Positions 54,445 to 64,000 are shown, counted from the first letter of the stretch. The stretch is 64,000 nt of DNA from Arthrobacter wenxiniae (GCF_013376105.1 NZ_JAAMFM010000021.1:1-64000); one strand, 5' to 3'. Made by a program: numbers and translations. The notes: generated from the sequence alone by a model not told the origin.

Positions 54445-55241
54445 GTGCCGTCCACCTGGGGCTGGGAATGCGCGCCCTGGACACTTTCACCATGGACGCG
54501 GACCGTCCTGGCCGTGTCGATCGCCATGATGGAGCCCAGAATGACAAGCGAGAGGGCCATGGACGCCGACGTGTCCGTGATCCAGTGGTAGCCCAGGTAG
54601 AGCCGGCTGGCGACCTGCGCCAGAACTATGACGCTGGCGCTGCTGAACAGGACCACCGTGAGAGACGTCCTTTGGCGCCGGCTGGCGATAAGAAAAGCCA
54701 GGATCAACAGGAAATCCGAGGTGCCAAGGACATGGCCGGAGGGAAAGGAAAAGGTGCTGTCGGCACCAAGCAGCATCAGGTCCACCGGTGGTCTCGGATG
54801 CCGGACAATGGGAGCGAGGACTTCGGCCAGGACCACGCCGACGACCATGCCGGCGGCAAGCAGCAGCGGCCGCCAGGCGTGCTTGGCCAGCACGCTCCAG
54901 ACCACGACGACGACAAGGACGATGATCGGCAGCGCTATGGGGCCGAAGATGATGGCCAGCGCGATCATGACGCCCGTCAGCGCCGGGGAGCGCACGGCCA
55001 CGAACCAGGAGTTCACCGGCTCGTCCAGGCGCTCAAAGCCCGTGTGCGTCAAGACCGCGTCAAGGAGGAAAAGGAAGACGATCAATCCGATGGCGATGAG
55101 CACGAACGAGGTGGCGTAGAGCCGCTTGCGGGTGGGTGCCGGAACAAAACGCTCCTCGACGATGAACTTTTGATGCCAGCCAGAAGGCGGATGACCATCC
55201 TGGCCTGGCGGCTTTTGCACTGACTCGTCCTTGTGGCTCAT
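54441..55241 (-). CDS. PAP2-family membrane phosphatase
   Basis: A 266-residue phosphatase of the PAP2/LpxE superfamily with six membrane segments. Catalytic motifs are RHPRPPVD (C1-like), FSFPSGHVLGTS (C2, with the catalytic His) and SRLYLGYHWITD (C3, with the nucleophile His). Likely substrates are phosphatidate or undecaprenyl-pyrophosphate-type lipids on the outer membrane face. ATG 55241 follows GGAAGGAGAAGC. It is translationally coupled to the DUF1206 gene. Confidence 0.92.
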   Translation of the reverse strand: MSHKDESVQKPPGQDGHPPSGWHQKFIVEERFVPAPTRKRLYATSFVLIAIGLIVFLFLLDAVLTHTGFERLDEPVNSWFVAVRSPALTGVMIALAIIFGPIALPIIVLVVVVVWSVLAKHAWRPLLLAAGMVVGVVLAEVLAPIVRHPRPPVDLMLLGADSTFSFPSGHVLGTSDFLLILAFLIASRRQRTSLTVVLFSSASVIVLAQVASRLYLGYHWITDTSASMALSLVILGSIMAIDTARTVRVHGESVQGAHSQPQVDGT

Positions 55242-55869
55242 GTGCTTCTCCTTCCGGGCCAGCTCCCGTGCGCATCCCCCGCTGACCGGGTGACTGAGTA
55301 AAGTATGCTGCGCTTCCGCGTCCCAGGGAACAACCGCCACGGCATTCTGATGGCTGGGGCCATCGGATCTGCGGTGACTTGCAGGTGGGTTGCGGGGCCC
55401 AAGTGATCACCGTTGAGCTGGATTTCCCGTGAGCGGTCCAGCTTGATTTCCGTCGACCTGTCCGAAGGGCCCGCCCCCGTCGGTTTCCCGCGGATTGCCC
55501 GTTGTCGCAGCTGCTCGGGCGACGGATGGAGGCTGGTTCTGAGGGATGCAACGGCGTGGGTGGAGTGTAGCCGCGATCATCGTGGTGTTGGCGGTTGTCG
55601 GGGGCTTGACTGCCCCGGGCGGGAGGCGTGGACGCGTGCCGGCCGAACAACAGGGGCACGAAGTCCGGGGGAAGGCAGTCCGGCAGGCAGCGGAGGAAGC
55701 GGAAAGGCCAGGGATCCGGGCAGGACAACAACGAGCCGCTGGTCGGGACCATCCTGATGGGCGCCGGAACCGCCGGCTTTGTGCGTGGACTGATTTTCAG
55801 CTTCCGCCGGCGCCATTCAGATTCCACACGCCGGACCGTCAATCGACTTCGATCAGCACTAGCCAGGTG
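55242..55869. other. Decayed or intergenic region
   Basis: A plus-strand frame starting ATG 55546 (MQRRGWSVAAIIVVLAVVGG) reads like a signal/anchor, and a second frame nearby ends in TILMGAGTAGFVRGLIFSF. Together they may be a frameshifted small membrane protein, but no family is recognised. Confidence 0.3.
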
Positions 55870-56039
55870 ACAGCGTCGTGCCCATCTGACCCGGATCCAG
55901 ATATACCGGCGGCGACGTGAGGCTGGAGCATCGCGAGAATGCCTGCGGTGTTCCGGTCCACGCCGTGGTGGACCAGCATCTGGTGGAAGTCTGCGACGGG
56001 CAGGTTCCTGGACGCAATTGTGGTGCAGTGGGCTTCGGT

Positions 56040-56365
56040 TTACCAGCCGTGGCGCCCAGGACCGGCAGGGGCAGCATCAGCACGCCCACGACCCCGGGCT
56101 CACTTCCGCGGGCCTGCTCGAGCCGCCGGCCCTCCCCGTACAGTACGCCGTAGATGCCCGCGAAGCTCAACATCGGGCGAGGTAGGTGCGCTGGAGCGCG
56201 CCGTTGCTGGCGAGCATCCGCACATCCAGGAACGGCGAGGCGTGCCGGCGCTCCCACAGGGCCGGCGCCACGGCGAAGAGCACGACGACGGCGTCGGAGA
56301 CGATGGGCAGGCCCGCGGCGTTCCCGACGATGCGCGCCTCGTCCTGCCCGGGGGCCATCCCGAGG
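56040..56365 (-). pseudogene. MFS transporter remnant
   Basis: The minus strand gives SDAVVVLFAVAPALWERRHA, SPFLDVRMLASNGALQRTYL and, in another frame, SFAGIYGVLYGEGRRLEQAR with VGVLMLPLPVLGA, the middle-to-late helices of a DHA-type multidrug transporter (FDxRMLxxNxALxRTYLR). N-terminal and final helices are missing. After about 56040 an unrelated C-terminal fragment follows (DFHQMLVHHGVDRNTAGILA) that resembles an NAD(P)-dependent oxidoreductase end. Confidence 0.65.
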
Positions 56366-56589
56366 ATGCCCTTCTGCAGCTCGATGGCGGATGCCAGTGC
56401 CACCTGCTCGGTCTCGCCCAGCTGTGACTTGATCCGATCCCGGACCCAATCCGTCTTGCGGCGGCGCACTGCCTCGATATGGTCCCGCCCGACACCGGTG
56501 AGATGCAGCTGGCGCCGGCGGCCGTCCTCCGCGGCAGGGGTTGCAGGCACATGGCCGCCGGAGATGAGGGCACCGACAATCGCGCTCAT
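56366..56589 (-). pseudogene. MarR-family regulator, C-terminal remnant
   Basis: MSAIVGALISGGHVPATPAA then EDGRRRQLHLTGVGRDHIEA and LASAIELQKGIL match the wing and C-terminal helices of MarR proteins (AxEDGRxxxVxLTxxGR). The recognition helix is lost, and the frame runs on into the MFS remnant without a stop. Confidence 0.75.
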
Positions 56590-56795
56590 GGACGACGGCG
56601 CGAAGCCGCCACGGGAGGTCGGCGGGATCCGGTTGGTTGCTCAAGTCTGCAGCCCAACTTGATCAGCCAAACTGATCAAGTGAACTGATCACCTGACGAT
56701 GCACCGCGCAGGGCCTTCGCCGGCACTCCCCCTTGACTGGGTCCTGTACCCCACTACAGTGATTGCATGCTGGAATCACGCTTGAGGGAGGAACC

Positions 56796-57443
56796 ATGAC
56801 CGTCCGCGCCGACCTGAACATCTCGCTCGACGGCTACGCCACCACGACCGATCAAACCCCCGAGCATCCATTCGGCCACGACTGGGGCCGGCTGGTCGAC
56901 GCCTACGTTTCGACGCGGACGTTCCGCGAGCGGGTGCTTCACGATGACAGCGGCGACGGGACCACCGGCGTCGACGACCGCTACGCGCAGGCCTACTTCG
57001 CCGACGTCGGCGCCGAGATCATGGGCGCCGGGATGTTTGGGCTCCACAACTTTCCGGACGATCCCGACTGGCGCGGCTGGTGGGGCGACGAGCCGCCATT
57101 CCGGGTGCCGGTGTTCGTCCTCACGCACGCGCAGCGGCCCCCGATTGAGATGGCAGGGGGCACCACGTTCGAGTTTCTCTCCGCATCCCCGCACGACGTG
57201 CTCGCCCGGGCCCTGGACGCGGCCGGCGGCAAGGACGTGCGGATCGGCGGCGGCCCAACGGTGGTCCGAGACTTCCTCAAGGCGGGCCTCATTGGCCGAC
57301 TTCACGTGGCCATCACCCCCATCCTGTTGGGACGTGGCATACGCCTCTGGGACGACCTCCGGGAGCTCGAGTCCGGCTATGCCGTCAGTTCCGAGGTCGC
57401 GGAGAGCGGGATCATCCATGTCACCTTCACGGGGTCCGACTAA
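56796..57443 (+). CDS. Dihydrofolate-reductase-like protein (RibD C-terminal domain)
   Basis: A 215-residue protein of the RibD_C/DHFR-like group, NADPH-dependent reductases of mostly unknown substrate. MTVRADLNISLDGYATTTDQ is the typical start, followed by a Rossmann-like core with VFVLTHAQRPP, GGTTFEFLSAS, RIGGGPTVVRDFLKAGL and ITPILLGRGIRLWDDL. ATG 56796 has GAGGGAGG upstream. A truncated relative lies at 28829-29225. Confidence 0.9.
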   Translation: MTVRADLNISLDGYATTTDQTPEHPFGHDWGRLVDAYVSTRTFRERVLHDDSGDGTTGVDDRYAQAYFADVGAEIMGAGMFGLHNFPDDPDWRGWWGDEPPFRVPVFVLTHAQRPPIEMAGGTTFEFLSASPHDVLARALDAAGGKDVRIGGGPTVVRDFLKAGLIGRLHVAITPILLGRGIRLWDDLRELESGYAVSSEVAESGIIHVTFTGSD

Positions 57444-57519
57444 CCACTGGCGGCGGTGACAGGCGGCGCGAGGGTCTTCATGTGCCACCCTCATGCTCCG
57501 CGGTGCGAGAATTGCGTTC

Positions 57520-58728
57520 ATGGCGCACACTGAAAGCAACGGCCCGGCAGATCCGCTCCCGCCCTTGGCACCGGCAGCCAGCCGTGGCGGGCGATGGGCA
57601 CAGGGGCTGCCGGCAATCTGGGGCGACGCGTGGGGACGGTCGGCCATCCGCTCGGCCCAGGCGCTGCTGGTCCTGACCCTGGTCGCGGTGGTCATCTGGG
57701 CCCTCACCCGGGTCCCCCTGGTCCTGACCCCAATAATGCTTGCCCTGATCCTGGCCTCGGCGATCAGCCCGATGGTCCATTGGCTGGCGCGGCACCGCTG
57801 GCCTCGGACCGTGGCCGTGCTGACCTCATTCGTGGCGATCCTGGCAGTGTTCGGCGGCGTCATCACCGGCGTCGTCTTCCTGATCAGGTCCCAGTCAAAA
57901 GACCTGGTTTCCCAGGCCGACATCGGCATCGACCGCCTGCACGGGCTTCTTGTCCAAGGCCCCTACCCTGTCACCGATGCCCAGATCAATTCGATCCGTG
58001 ACGCCCTGCAGAAGTTCATCCTCAGCGCCACCTTTGGCAACGAAGCCCTGACCGGGCTGCGCGTTGCCGCCGAGGTGGCGGTCGGTGCGGTCTTGATGGC
58101 CGTCATCTTGTTCTTCCTCCTCATGGACGGCGAGAAGATCCGCAATTTCCTCCTAGGTTTCCTCCCCCCGGCCCAACGCACGAAGGCCCACGCTGCGGCG
58201 GACCACGGAGCCGTCGTGTTGGGCGGATACGTGCGCGGGACCGCCCTGGTGGCCTTGACGGACGCTGTCATCATCGGCGTGGCGCTGGCCATCATGCGCG
58301 TGCCGCTGACGCTGCCACTGGCCGTTTTCGTGTTCATCGGCGGATTCATTCCAATCGTGGGCGCCACGGCCGCCGGGACGCTGGCCGTTGTGGTGGCACT
58401 GATCTTCAACGGTCCGGTCCCGGCCTTGGTGGTGGTCATTGTCCTGATTGGCGCCAACCAGCTCGAACACCACGTCCTCCAGCCGTTCCTGATGGGAAAG
58501 GTCCTGCGCATCCACGGCCTGGCGATCCTTCTCGCCCTCGCCGCCGGGACCACGCTGGCCGGGCTGGTAGGGGCCCTGCTGGCCGTGCCGCTCACCGCCG
58601 TCGGCTGGTCGATCATCAAGGTGTGGACCGGCAGGACCACGGCCGCGGCACCATCACCCGGCACCCCCGCCCCGGGTGCTGGTCCCGCGGCCGACAGCCG
58701 GGAAACTGCCGCCGGTGTACAGGAATAG
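57520..58728 (+). CDS. AI-2E-family (PerM-like) membrane transporter
   Basis: A 402-residue protein with seven to eight membrane segments. It shows the family order: two N-terminal helices (LLVLTLVAVVIWAL; ASAISPMVHWLARHRWPRTV), a soluble loop, then LFFLLMDGEKIRNFLLGFLP and FIGGFIPIVGATAAGTLAVV with QLEHHVLQPFLMGKVLRIH, the hallmark of AI-2E transporters. Despite the name, most members have unknown substrates. The C-terminal tail is Pro/Ala-rich. It lies 76 bp after the DHFR-like gene. Confidence 0.9.
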   Translation: MAHTESNGPADPLPPLAPAASRGGRWAQGLPAIWGDAWGRSAIRSAQALLVLTLVAVVIWALTRVPLVLTPIMLALILASAISPMVHWLARHRWPRTVAVLTSFVAILAVFGGVITGVVFLIRSQSKDLVSQADIGIDRLHGLLVQGPYPVTDAQINSIRDALQKFILSATFGNEALTGLRVAAEVAVGAVLMAVILFFLLMDGEKIRNFLLGFLPPAQRTKAHAAADHGAVVLGGYVRGTALVALTDAVIIGVALAIMRVPLTLPLAVFVFIGGFIPIVGATAAGTLAVVVALIFNGPVPALVVVIVLIGANQLEHHVLQPFLMGKVLRIHGLAILLALAAGTTLAGLVGALLAVPLTAVGWSIIKVWTGRTTAAAPSPGTPAPGAGPAADSRETAAGVQE

Positions 58729-59263
58729 TGTCACGTGAGTCGAAAGGGTGGATGTCTTGTTGCGGTGGCGGGCAACGGCCAGGCCATTTCCCACCCGAGC
58801 CGCCCAACTGCCTGGCGCTGACCGGCGGCACGGCAGGGAGCTCCGGCGGCTGCGCGGGAAAACGCATCCCGTCCATGAACTCCCCCTGCGCCAACGAAAG
58901 CCACCACCGTCCGGTGGCGCCCGGGGGCACCCGGCCTTCACGACGCAGAAGTCCCCGCTGGTGGTCACGTGATGTGACCGCGGGACGGTGACACTTCCGT
59001 TTCGACCATCGTTGCCGGGCCGGCCCCCCGCCACGCCACAAATCCGCCGTTCCGTACACCACTACCCGCCCCTGCTCACAGAGGAAAGCCCCCGGGGGCT
59101 CGAACGCCTCGCGGACAACGACGCTAACGCGTCCGTCATGCGCCAAATGCTCAAATAACCGGGATGGAAATGCGCGCACGCCATGGCCAGTGAACGGTGG
59201 GTGTGTTTCGATGGAGGGAACGGCGGACGGCATGGAGCCGGGACCGGGAAGGAAGCGTGCGGC
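58729..59263. other. Intergenic, no gene seen
   Basis: About 530 bases before the phosphoesterase gene; frames on both strands conflict and none resembles a known protein. Confidence 0.4.
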
Positions 59264-60457
59264 ATGGCTGCGATCCCAGGACACCGAGTGGTTGTTTTCA
59301 TCCAGGAGAACAAGACCACGGACTTCTACTTCCCCACCATGGCCGCCTGGGGCGCCGCCGTCGCCAAGCACGGCCAGCTGCTGGAGGCGCCGCCCAACTT
59401 CGACCAGCCCCACGACCGCAACGCCTGGGTCCACTACGCCATGGGCGACTACCCGGCGCTCGACGCGCAGGTCAACAATGACACGGTCATCCCCTACTAC
59501 AGCTGGCTGGCCAAGCAGTTCGTATTCTGCGACCACCACTTCGGCTCGGGATCCAACTCCACCCCGGGACACATGCTCGCCATCGGGGGCCAGATGCCCA
59601 CCCTGAAGAACCCCCCGTTCGTGGGCCCCCACCCGGTCTGGGACCTGCCGTCCATTTTCACGGCCGCCGAGGCCGGCGGCGTGTCCTGGGCCGCGTTCCC
59701 CGACGGGTCCGGCTATCCCACCAAGTTTTACAAAAGCCTGAGCGCCCCACCCGGCTCGGCCGAGGTCTACCCGCCCAAGGACTTCATCCCGATGGCCAAG
59801 GCCGGCACGCTCCCGCAGATCTGCTACGTCTGGAGCCCCGCCGGCTACGACGAACATCCGCCGCACGTCAGCACGCCCGACTATGTGACCAAGGGGCAGG
59901 GCCTCGTCTGGGACAGGGTGCAGGCAGTCATCGACGGCGGTGGCTGGCCGGACACCACCTTCATCCTTACCTGGGATGACTGGGGTGGCTACACCGACTC
60001 CGTCCCCACGCCGGACATTGAAACCGTGCCCGATGCGATCCACCCGGACGGGTTCGCGGCCATCGGCGGATCCCGGATCCCCCTGATCATGTTTGGCGGA
60101 AAGGTCCGCCAAGGCATCGACCCACAATGGCACTCCCACGCCTCGATCCCCAAAACAGTCATCGACCTTCTGGGACTCCCCGCAATGGGCGTTGCCAGGG
60201 TCGATGGCGCGCCCTCCCTCGCGGCGCACGTCGACGCCTCGCTCGCACGGCCCGAACCGCCCGCGCCCGGCACCGTCGTGGTGCAGCCGGCTCCCCCGGT
60301 CCCGGCCCCCGTCCCTGTCCCGCCAGACCCCTGGCAGGGGCCCGTCGCCCAGCGGATGCCGGCGCTGACCACGCTCGACGGAACGGCCGTCCCGGCTCCC
60401 ACTGACGGAATCGTCCGGAAGAGCCCACCCAAACCGCCCAAGCCGGCGACCTCATAG
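59264..60457 (+). CDS. Phosphoesterase (PLC-type, alkaline phosphatase superfamily)
   Basis: A 397-residue protein of the bacterial phospholipase C/acid phosphatase (AcpA) group. HRVVVFIQENKTTDFYFPTM contains the metal-binding ENKT nucleophile region (Thr in place of Ser is common). FVFCDHHFGSGSNSTPGHML, SPAGYDEHPPHVS and FILTWDDWGGYTDSV supply the remaining metal ligands. No signal peptide is seen, which is unusual for this family. The C-terminus is a Pro/Val-rich linker. ATG 59264 is chosen because family similarity begins there. Confidence 0.85.
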   Translation: MAAIPGHRVVVFIQENKTTDFYFPTMAAWGAAVAKHGQLLEAPPNFDQPHDRNAWVHYAMGDYPALDAQVNNDTVIPYYSWLAKQFVFCDHHFGSGSNSTPGHMLAIGGQMPTLKNPPFVGPHPVWDLPSIFTAAEAGGVSWAAFPDGSGYPTKFYKSLSAPPGSAEVYPPKDFIPMAKAGTLPQICYVWSPAGYDEHPPHVSTPDYVTKGQGLVWDRVQAVIDGGGWPDTTFILTWDDWGGYTDSVPTPDIETVPDAIHPDGFAAIGGSRIPLIMFGGKVRQGIDPQWHSHASIPKTVIDLLGLPAMGVARVDGAPSLAAHVDASLARPEPPAPGTVVVQPAPPVPAPVPVPPDPWQGPVAQRMPALTTLDGTAVPAPTDGIVRKSPPKPPKPATS

Positions 60458-60656
60458 TGCGCGGCGCTGCGTGCCTGCCGACACGTCCTGCGCCACTGAT
60501 TGAACGCCCCCGGCCCGTGCGCTGCGCCGGCGCCCCGCACGGTCTATTATTCAAGGAGACCCCATCCTTCCGCACGGCCATTCATTTGCGCCGCATTATT
60601 GGCCGCCGCATTTCGACACAGCCCTTCGACACAGCATTGGAGCCCCCATTACAGAC

Positions 60657-62282
60657 GTGACCGCCGCGCATGATGTCTACTACGGCAATCCCGCAACCGA
60701 CGATGACATTGACCTCGTCGAGGAAACGCCGCCGTCCTCCGCCGCCCGCTTCAGGGACAGGTCCGACGTCGTCCGTCACCGTGGCAGGTACGTCATGGTC
60801 AACCGCGACCGCACGCCGAACCAGGCCATGGTGGAAGACCTGCTGTTCCTCCGCGGCGCCCTCGAGGCTGCCGGGCTGAACTACCTGCTGGTGCGCGGCA
60901 ACGACGAACGCCCGGTGATCGCGATCGACTGGAGAGACCGCGCCGCGCTGCGCAAGGCCCTCGTTGAGGCATGCGCCGACGAACCGTTTTATGCGATGAC
61001 CGTCGACGCCCGGAAGAAGTCGGCGCTGCTGGTGGCTGACGGGACACTGGCCAGGAACCGCAAGTCCCGGATCCTGCGCCTGTACCGGCCACGGTGGGAG
61101 CCCGACGGCGGGCTGGGCTACGGCGCGTCACTGGGGGTGCAGATCGAGCTGTGGGGCTTCGAGGGCGAGCAACTGGTGCTGCCGGTCGAGAACTCGCTGA
61201 CCCGCCGGACGCTGCTGGCCCAGGACGCGGTGCGCGGCACGGTCGAAAGGTACGGGCACGTCTGGCCGACCATTGAGAACATGTTCGCCGACCACGCCTC
61301 CGACATCGGCTTCGACATCGACCTGGTCTTCTCCTGGGTCGACGGCAGCTCCCCCGAATACCTTGCCGCCAGGCGCGCCCGGATGGTGGGTGTGGTGGTG
61401 GGCGAGGGTGACGACCATGAGGCCCGGTTCCGCCAGATCGACGAGCTCAAGTATGCGCTGCGCTCCGTCTACACCTTTGCGCCGTGGATCCGGCGGATCT
61501 TCATCGCCACGGACTCCCCCACCCCGTCCTGGCTGGCCGAGCACCCGTCGGTGACGGTGGTGCGCAGCGAGGAATTCTTCGCCGACCCCTCCGCGCTGCC
61601 CACCCACAACTCACAGGCCGTGGAGTGCCAGCTGCACCACATCGAGGGCCTGTCGGAACACTTCCTGTACTCCAATGACGACATGTTCTTCGGCCGGCCC
61701 GTCAGCCCGGACATGTTCTTCACCCCCGGCGGGATCACGAAGTTCATCGAGGCGGAGACGAGGATCGGCCTGGGCGGGAACGACGCCGAGCGCAGCGGCT
61801 TCGAAAACGCCGCCCGCGTGAACCGGAAACTGTTGTGGGACCGGTTCGGGCGGATCACCACCCGCCACCTGGAACATGCCGCCGCGCCGCTGCGCCGCAG
61901 CATCATGGCGGAGATGGAGCGCGAGTTCCCCACCGAATTCCGTGACACGGCCGCCAGCACCTTCCGGGCGGCGGAGAACATCTCCGTTACCAACTCCCTG
62001 TACCACTACTACGGGCTGCTCACGGGCCGGGCCACCGTGCAAACCGGCGCCAAGGTGCGTTACATCGACACGACGGCCCGGGCGGGCTTGAACTACCTGC
62101 CCAAACTGCTCGCCAAACGCAACATGGACTTTTTCTGCCTCAACGACGGCAGCTTTCCCGAGGTGCCCGCCGCGGAACGCGCCGAAGTAGTGACGGACTT
62201 CCTGCAGAAGTATTTCCCGATCACGGCCCCTTGGGAAACGCAGCCCGCCACCGGCGACCACCGCCACGATGGGCAAGGCTAG
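60657..62282 (+). CDS. Stealth-family sugar-phosphotransferase
   Basis: A 541-residue protein with all four Stealth regions: CR1 ([20 protein letters not shown]), CR2 ([20 protein letters not shown] with RRIFIATDS), CR3 ([34 protein letters not shown]) and CR4 ([12 protein letters not shown]). Stealth proteins transfer hexose-1-phosphate in capsule or wall polymers; the N-terminal 200 residues are a typical actinobacterial extension. It starts at GTG 60657. The 4-bp CTAG overlap of its stop with the convergent metallophosphoesterase is notable. Confidence 0.92.
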   Translation: MTAAHDVYYGNPATDDDIDLVEETPPSSAARFRDRSDVVRHRGRYVMVNRDRTPNQAMVEDLLFLRGALEAAGLNYLLVRGNDERPVIAIDWRDRAALRKALVEACADEPFYAMTVDARKKSALLVADGTLARNRKSRILRLYRPRWEPDGGLGYGASLGVQIELWGFEGEQLVLPVENSLTRRTLLAQDAVRGTVERYGHVWPTIENMFADHASDIGFDIDLVFSWVDGSSPEYLAARRARMVGVVVGEGDDHEARFRQIDELKYALRSVYTFAPWIRRIFIATDSPTPSWLAEHPSVTVVRSEEFFADPSALPTHNSQAVECQLHHIEGLSEHFLYSNDDMFFGRPVSPDMFFTPGGITKFIEAETRIGLGGNDAERSGFENAARVNRKLLWDRFGRITTRHLEHAAAPLRRSIMAEMEREFPTEFRDTAASTFRAAENISVTNSLYHYYGLLTGRATVQTGAKVRYIDTTARAGLNYLPKLLAKRNMDFFCLNDGSFPEVPAAERAEVVTDFLQKYFPITAPWETQPATGDHRHDGQG

Positions 62283-63220
62283 CGCGGCGCCAGCCCGCGC
62301 CGTCGTGCCTGGACCGGGATGCCCGTGGTGCGCGCGGCATGGTCGGGAATGCGCACCCCGGCCGCGTCGAGGCGGGCCCGCGTCTCCTCCGCACTGACCA
62401 GCTCCCCGACCGTCGGGCCGGAACCCAGCGGAACGGTGGAGTGGACAATGGTGTGCTCATAGACGTGGACCAGGTTGAACGCCTGACCGCCGTCGCGGCC
62501 CCGGGTGCCGCCCCCAGGGACGTTCAGGTCCTGGGTGTAGCACGTGGCCGAGGCGACCGACACCGGGATCCCGGCAAACAGGGCGCTGGTCGAGTAGTGC
62601 AGGTGCCCGGCCAGGATGGCGCGCACGTCCGAGCCGCGCACCACGGCCGCCAGCCCGGACTGCCCGCGCAGCTCGACCAGCACGGCCAGGTCCAGCACGC
62701 TGGGCACCGGCGGGTGGTGCAGGGCCAGGATGGTCCCGTCCGGGGCAGGCGTGGCCAACTCCCCCGCCAGCCACTCCAGCTGGTCCGCGCCCAGCTCCCC
62801 ATGGTGGAAGCCCGGCACCGAGGTATCCAGGGTGATGACCCGCAACCCGTTCAGGAAGTACGTGCGGTCCACGGGCGCGCTCTCAGCCGGTTCCCCCAGC
62901 AGGCCCGCGCGGAAGTTCCCGCGGTCATCATGGTTCCCCATGGCCCAGATCACCTCCGCGCCCATCTCCGCGCACGCCGGCTCCACAATCCCGCGCAGCT
63001 TGGCGTACGCCCCGGGCTCGCCCTTGTCGGTGAGGTCGCCGGTAAAAATGACGGCTTCCGGCCGGGCACCCGACGTGGCGATCTCGGCGAAGATTTGGCG
63101 CAGCCGCTCCTCACTGTCCACCGCGCCGTACAGGGGGCCCGGACCCCCCAGCAGGTGGGTGTCGCTCAGGTGAAGCAGGAAGTGGCGCGGCCGGGGATGC
63201 TCGGCCTCGAAATGGTCCAT
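62279..63220 (-). CDS. Calcineurin-like metallophosphoesterase (CpdA-like)
   Basis: A 313-residue two-metal phosphoesterase. The ligands are all present: LSDTHL (DxH), [22 protein letters not shown] and LAGHLHYS, the order of class III cyclic-nucleotide phosphodiesterases (CpdA/Rv0805 group). The [10 protein letters not shown] segment also matches Rv0805-like proteins. It probably hydrolyses cAMP or another phosphodiester in the cytoplasm. It is convergent with the Stealth gene. Confidence 0.9.
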   Translation of the reverse strand: MDHFEAEHPRPRHFLLHLSDTHLLGGPGPLYGAVDSEERLRQIFAEIATSGARPEAVIFTGDLTDKGEPGAYAKLRGIVEPACAEMGAEVIWAMGNHDDRGNFRAGLLGEPAESAPVDRTYFLNGLRVITLDTSVPGFHHGELGADQLEWLAGELATPAPDGTILALHHPPVPSVLDLAVLVELRGQSGLAAVVRGSDVRAILAGHLHYSTSALFAGIPVSVASATCYTQDLNVPGGGTRGRDGGQAFNLVHVYEHTIVHSTVPLGSGPTVGELVSAEETRARLDAAGVRIPDHAARTTGIPVQARRRGLAPR

Positions 63221-63334
63221 GACTGCCTTAATGGTCCGGTGGAAGCGGCGGGCGCCACATCCCTCTCATCTACCCCCATCCAACCACCACCCCAGTGAAC
63301 CGCACCCCAACACACCCCACAATCTGCAACAACA

Positions 63335-63925
63335 TCAGGTTGCAACAACGACACCGGCGACGGGACCGTGGGCCGGCACGTCGACGCCGGCGGAAACGAC
63401 CTCCCCGGCACCGGCTGTCGAGCCCACGTCAGCGACGGTCAAGGTCGGGAATGGCGCGTACATCGTGGATGGATGCCGCCGGGGGCGGGAATCGCCCTCA
63501 ACCCTCGCCCAAATTCCCATGGATCCCGTGTCACTGAGGCGGGGCGGATCTGTGGAACAGCGGAGGAATCCTCGCTGGGACGGGGGAAACGTGCTCAGCC
63601 GCCTTCCTGCCAGGCAGGGGTTCCCGGCGAGAAAGGCAAGGTAGTCGTCCAGTGCATCGGTGTCGATCGATGGCTGTCCGTTGCTGTATCTGCCGTCGGT
63701 GCGGTCCCGCTTTGGACCTGGGATCCAGTACTCATCGCCCGTGACGCTGTCGAAGAAATTTGCTTCATGGTTCGCCAGCGCGTGTCCCGTCACACGGCAG
63801 AGGGCAGAATCGCGGAAGTATGCCGTTCTCCAGGTTTTCGAGAGTCGGACACGAGCGATCCATGCGAGTCCACGACCGATCTCGCAGCCGGCCTTTAGGT
63901 GAACGTACATGATGCGCTCTGCCAT
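63335..63925 (-). CDS. Conserved hypothetical protein, C-terminus probably altered
   Basis: A 196-residue frame from ATG 63925. MAERIMYVHLKAGCEIGRGL, AWIARVRLSKTWRTAYFRDS, HEANFFDSVTGDEYWIPGPK and RDRTDGRYSNGQPSIDTDAL match a short actinobacterial hypothetical of about 105-110 residues. After LAFLAGNPCLAGR (near 63620) the rest (to 63335) is Pro/Ala/Gly-rich and unlike the family, so a frameshift or lost stop has probably extended it. Confidence 0.6.
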   Translation of the reverse strand: MAERIMYVHLKAGCEIGRGLAWIARVRLSKTWRTAYFRDSALCRVTGHALANHEANFFDSVTGDEYWIPGPKRDRTDGRYSNGQPSIDTDALDDYLAFLAGNPCLAGRRLSTFPPSQRGFLRCSTDPPRLSDTGSMGIWARVEGDSRPRRHPSTMYAPFPTLTVADVGSTAGAGEVVSAGVDVPAHGPVAGVVVAT

Positions 63926-64000
63926 GGAATTACCGTGGTACGGCCGATGGCCGGCACGACGCATGCACGCCGCCCCGCTGGTCTTGATTTGGGGTGCCGT

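Noticed and set aside
58616-60229. 537-codon minus-strand frame
   Set aside because: Overlaps the AI-2E gene end and is antisense to the phosphoesterase; composition is that of a shadow.

Overview
The window is high-GC DNA with the gene style of a soil actinobacterium of the Micrococcaceae (Arthrobacter-like). The signs are GTG/TTG starts, LacI-controlled sugar ABC systems that lack their own ATPase gene, and DUF1206, DUF6131 and DUF6069 proteins. That placement rests on protein resemblance only. There are about 35 intact genes plus an unusually large number of decayed genes and insertion-sequence (IS) remnants. No rRNA, complete tRNA or CRISPR array was seen.

Layout. 0-2.9 kb: a tRNA-like 3' end, a dinucleotide-binding reductase, a wrecked SDR gene carrying a perfect fold-back palindrome, and a TetR regulator with two operator-like sites. 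3.9-11 kb: a complete fructan/sucrose locus (LacI, binding protein, two permeases, PfkB kinase, GH32). 11.8-19.7 kb: two overlapping membrane-protein genes, an IS1595 scrap, an arylmalonate-decarboxylase-like enzyme, a cold-shock pseudogene, a DMT transporter, LapA-type and hypothetical membrane proteins, and a Nudix-type regulator. 19.7-20.7 kb: an internally deleted IS1380 element that keeps both ends. 21.5-25.4 kb: a two-component system whose response regulator is split by a full IS1182 element with a CTAG target duplication. 25.5-28.7 kb: a DUF6069 protein and a flavin redox operon (ferredoxin reductase, FMN-binding protein, ApbE). 28.8-33.8 kb: a graveyard of pseudogenes (DHFR-like, IS256, GntR, ECF sigma and anti-sigma, quinone reductase) around one intact lipoprotein and one membrane protein.

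34.2-37.1 kb: a divergent phospholipase D / APP1 phosphatase pair. 37.4-39 kb: a truncated aldolase, an integrase tail and transposase debris. 39.1-47.9 kb: a second LacI-governed glycan locus on the minus strand (LacI, binding protein, two permeases, GH130, a Tat-exported 686-residue protein of unknown activity, and a second five-blade-propeller glycosidase-like protein). 48.4-52.4 kb: a GH3 beta-glycosidase convergent with a large GT28-type glycolipid glycosyltransferase. 53.3-55.2 kb: a small DUF6131 protein and the coupled PAP2 / DUF1206 pair. 55.9-56.6 kb: MarR/MFS debris. 56.8-63.2 kb: a DHFR-like protein (intact paralogue of the 28.8 kb pseudogene), an AI-2E-type transporter, a phosphoesterase, a Stealth phosphotransferase and a metallophosphoesterase. 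The window ends in a conserved hypothetical.

How the genes work together. Both sugar loci follow one plan: LacI repressor, lipoprotein binding protein, MalF- and MalG-type permeases and cytoplasmic or exported glycosidases. Each repressor promoter carries a pair of palindromes (CAAAACGTTTT-type and AAACCGGTTT) that look like its own operators. The best candidates for an undescribed system are the 39-48 kb locus with its uncharacterised exported protein and the divergent PLD/APP1 pair.
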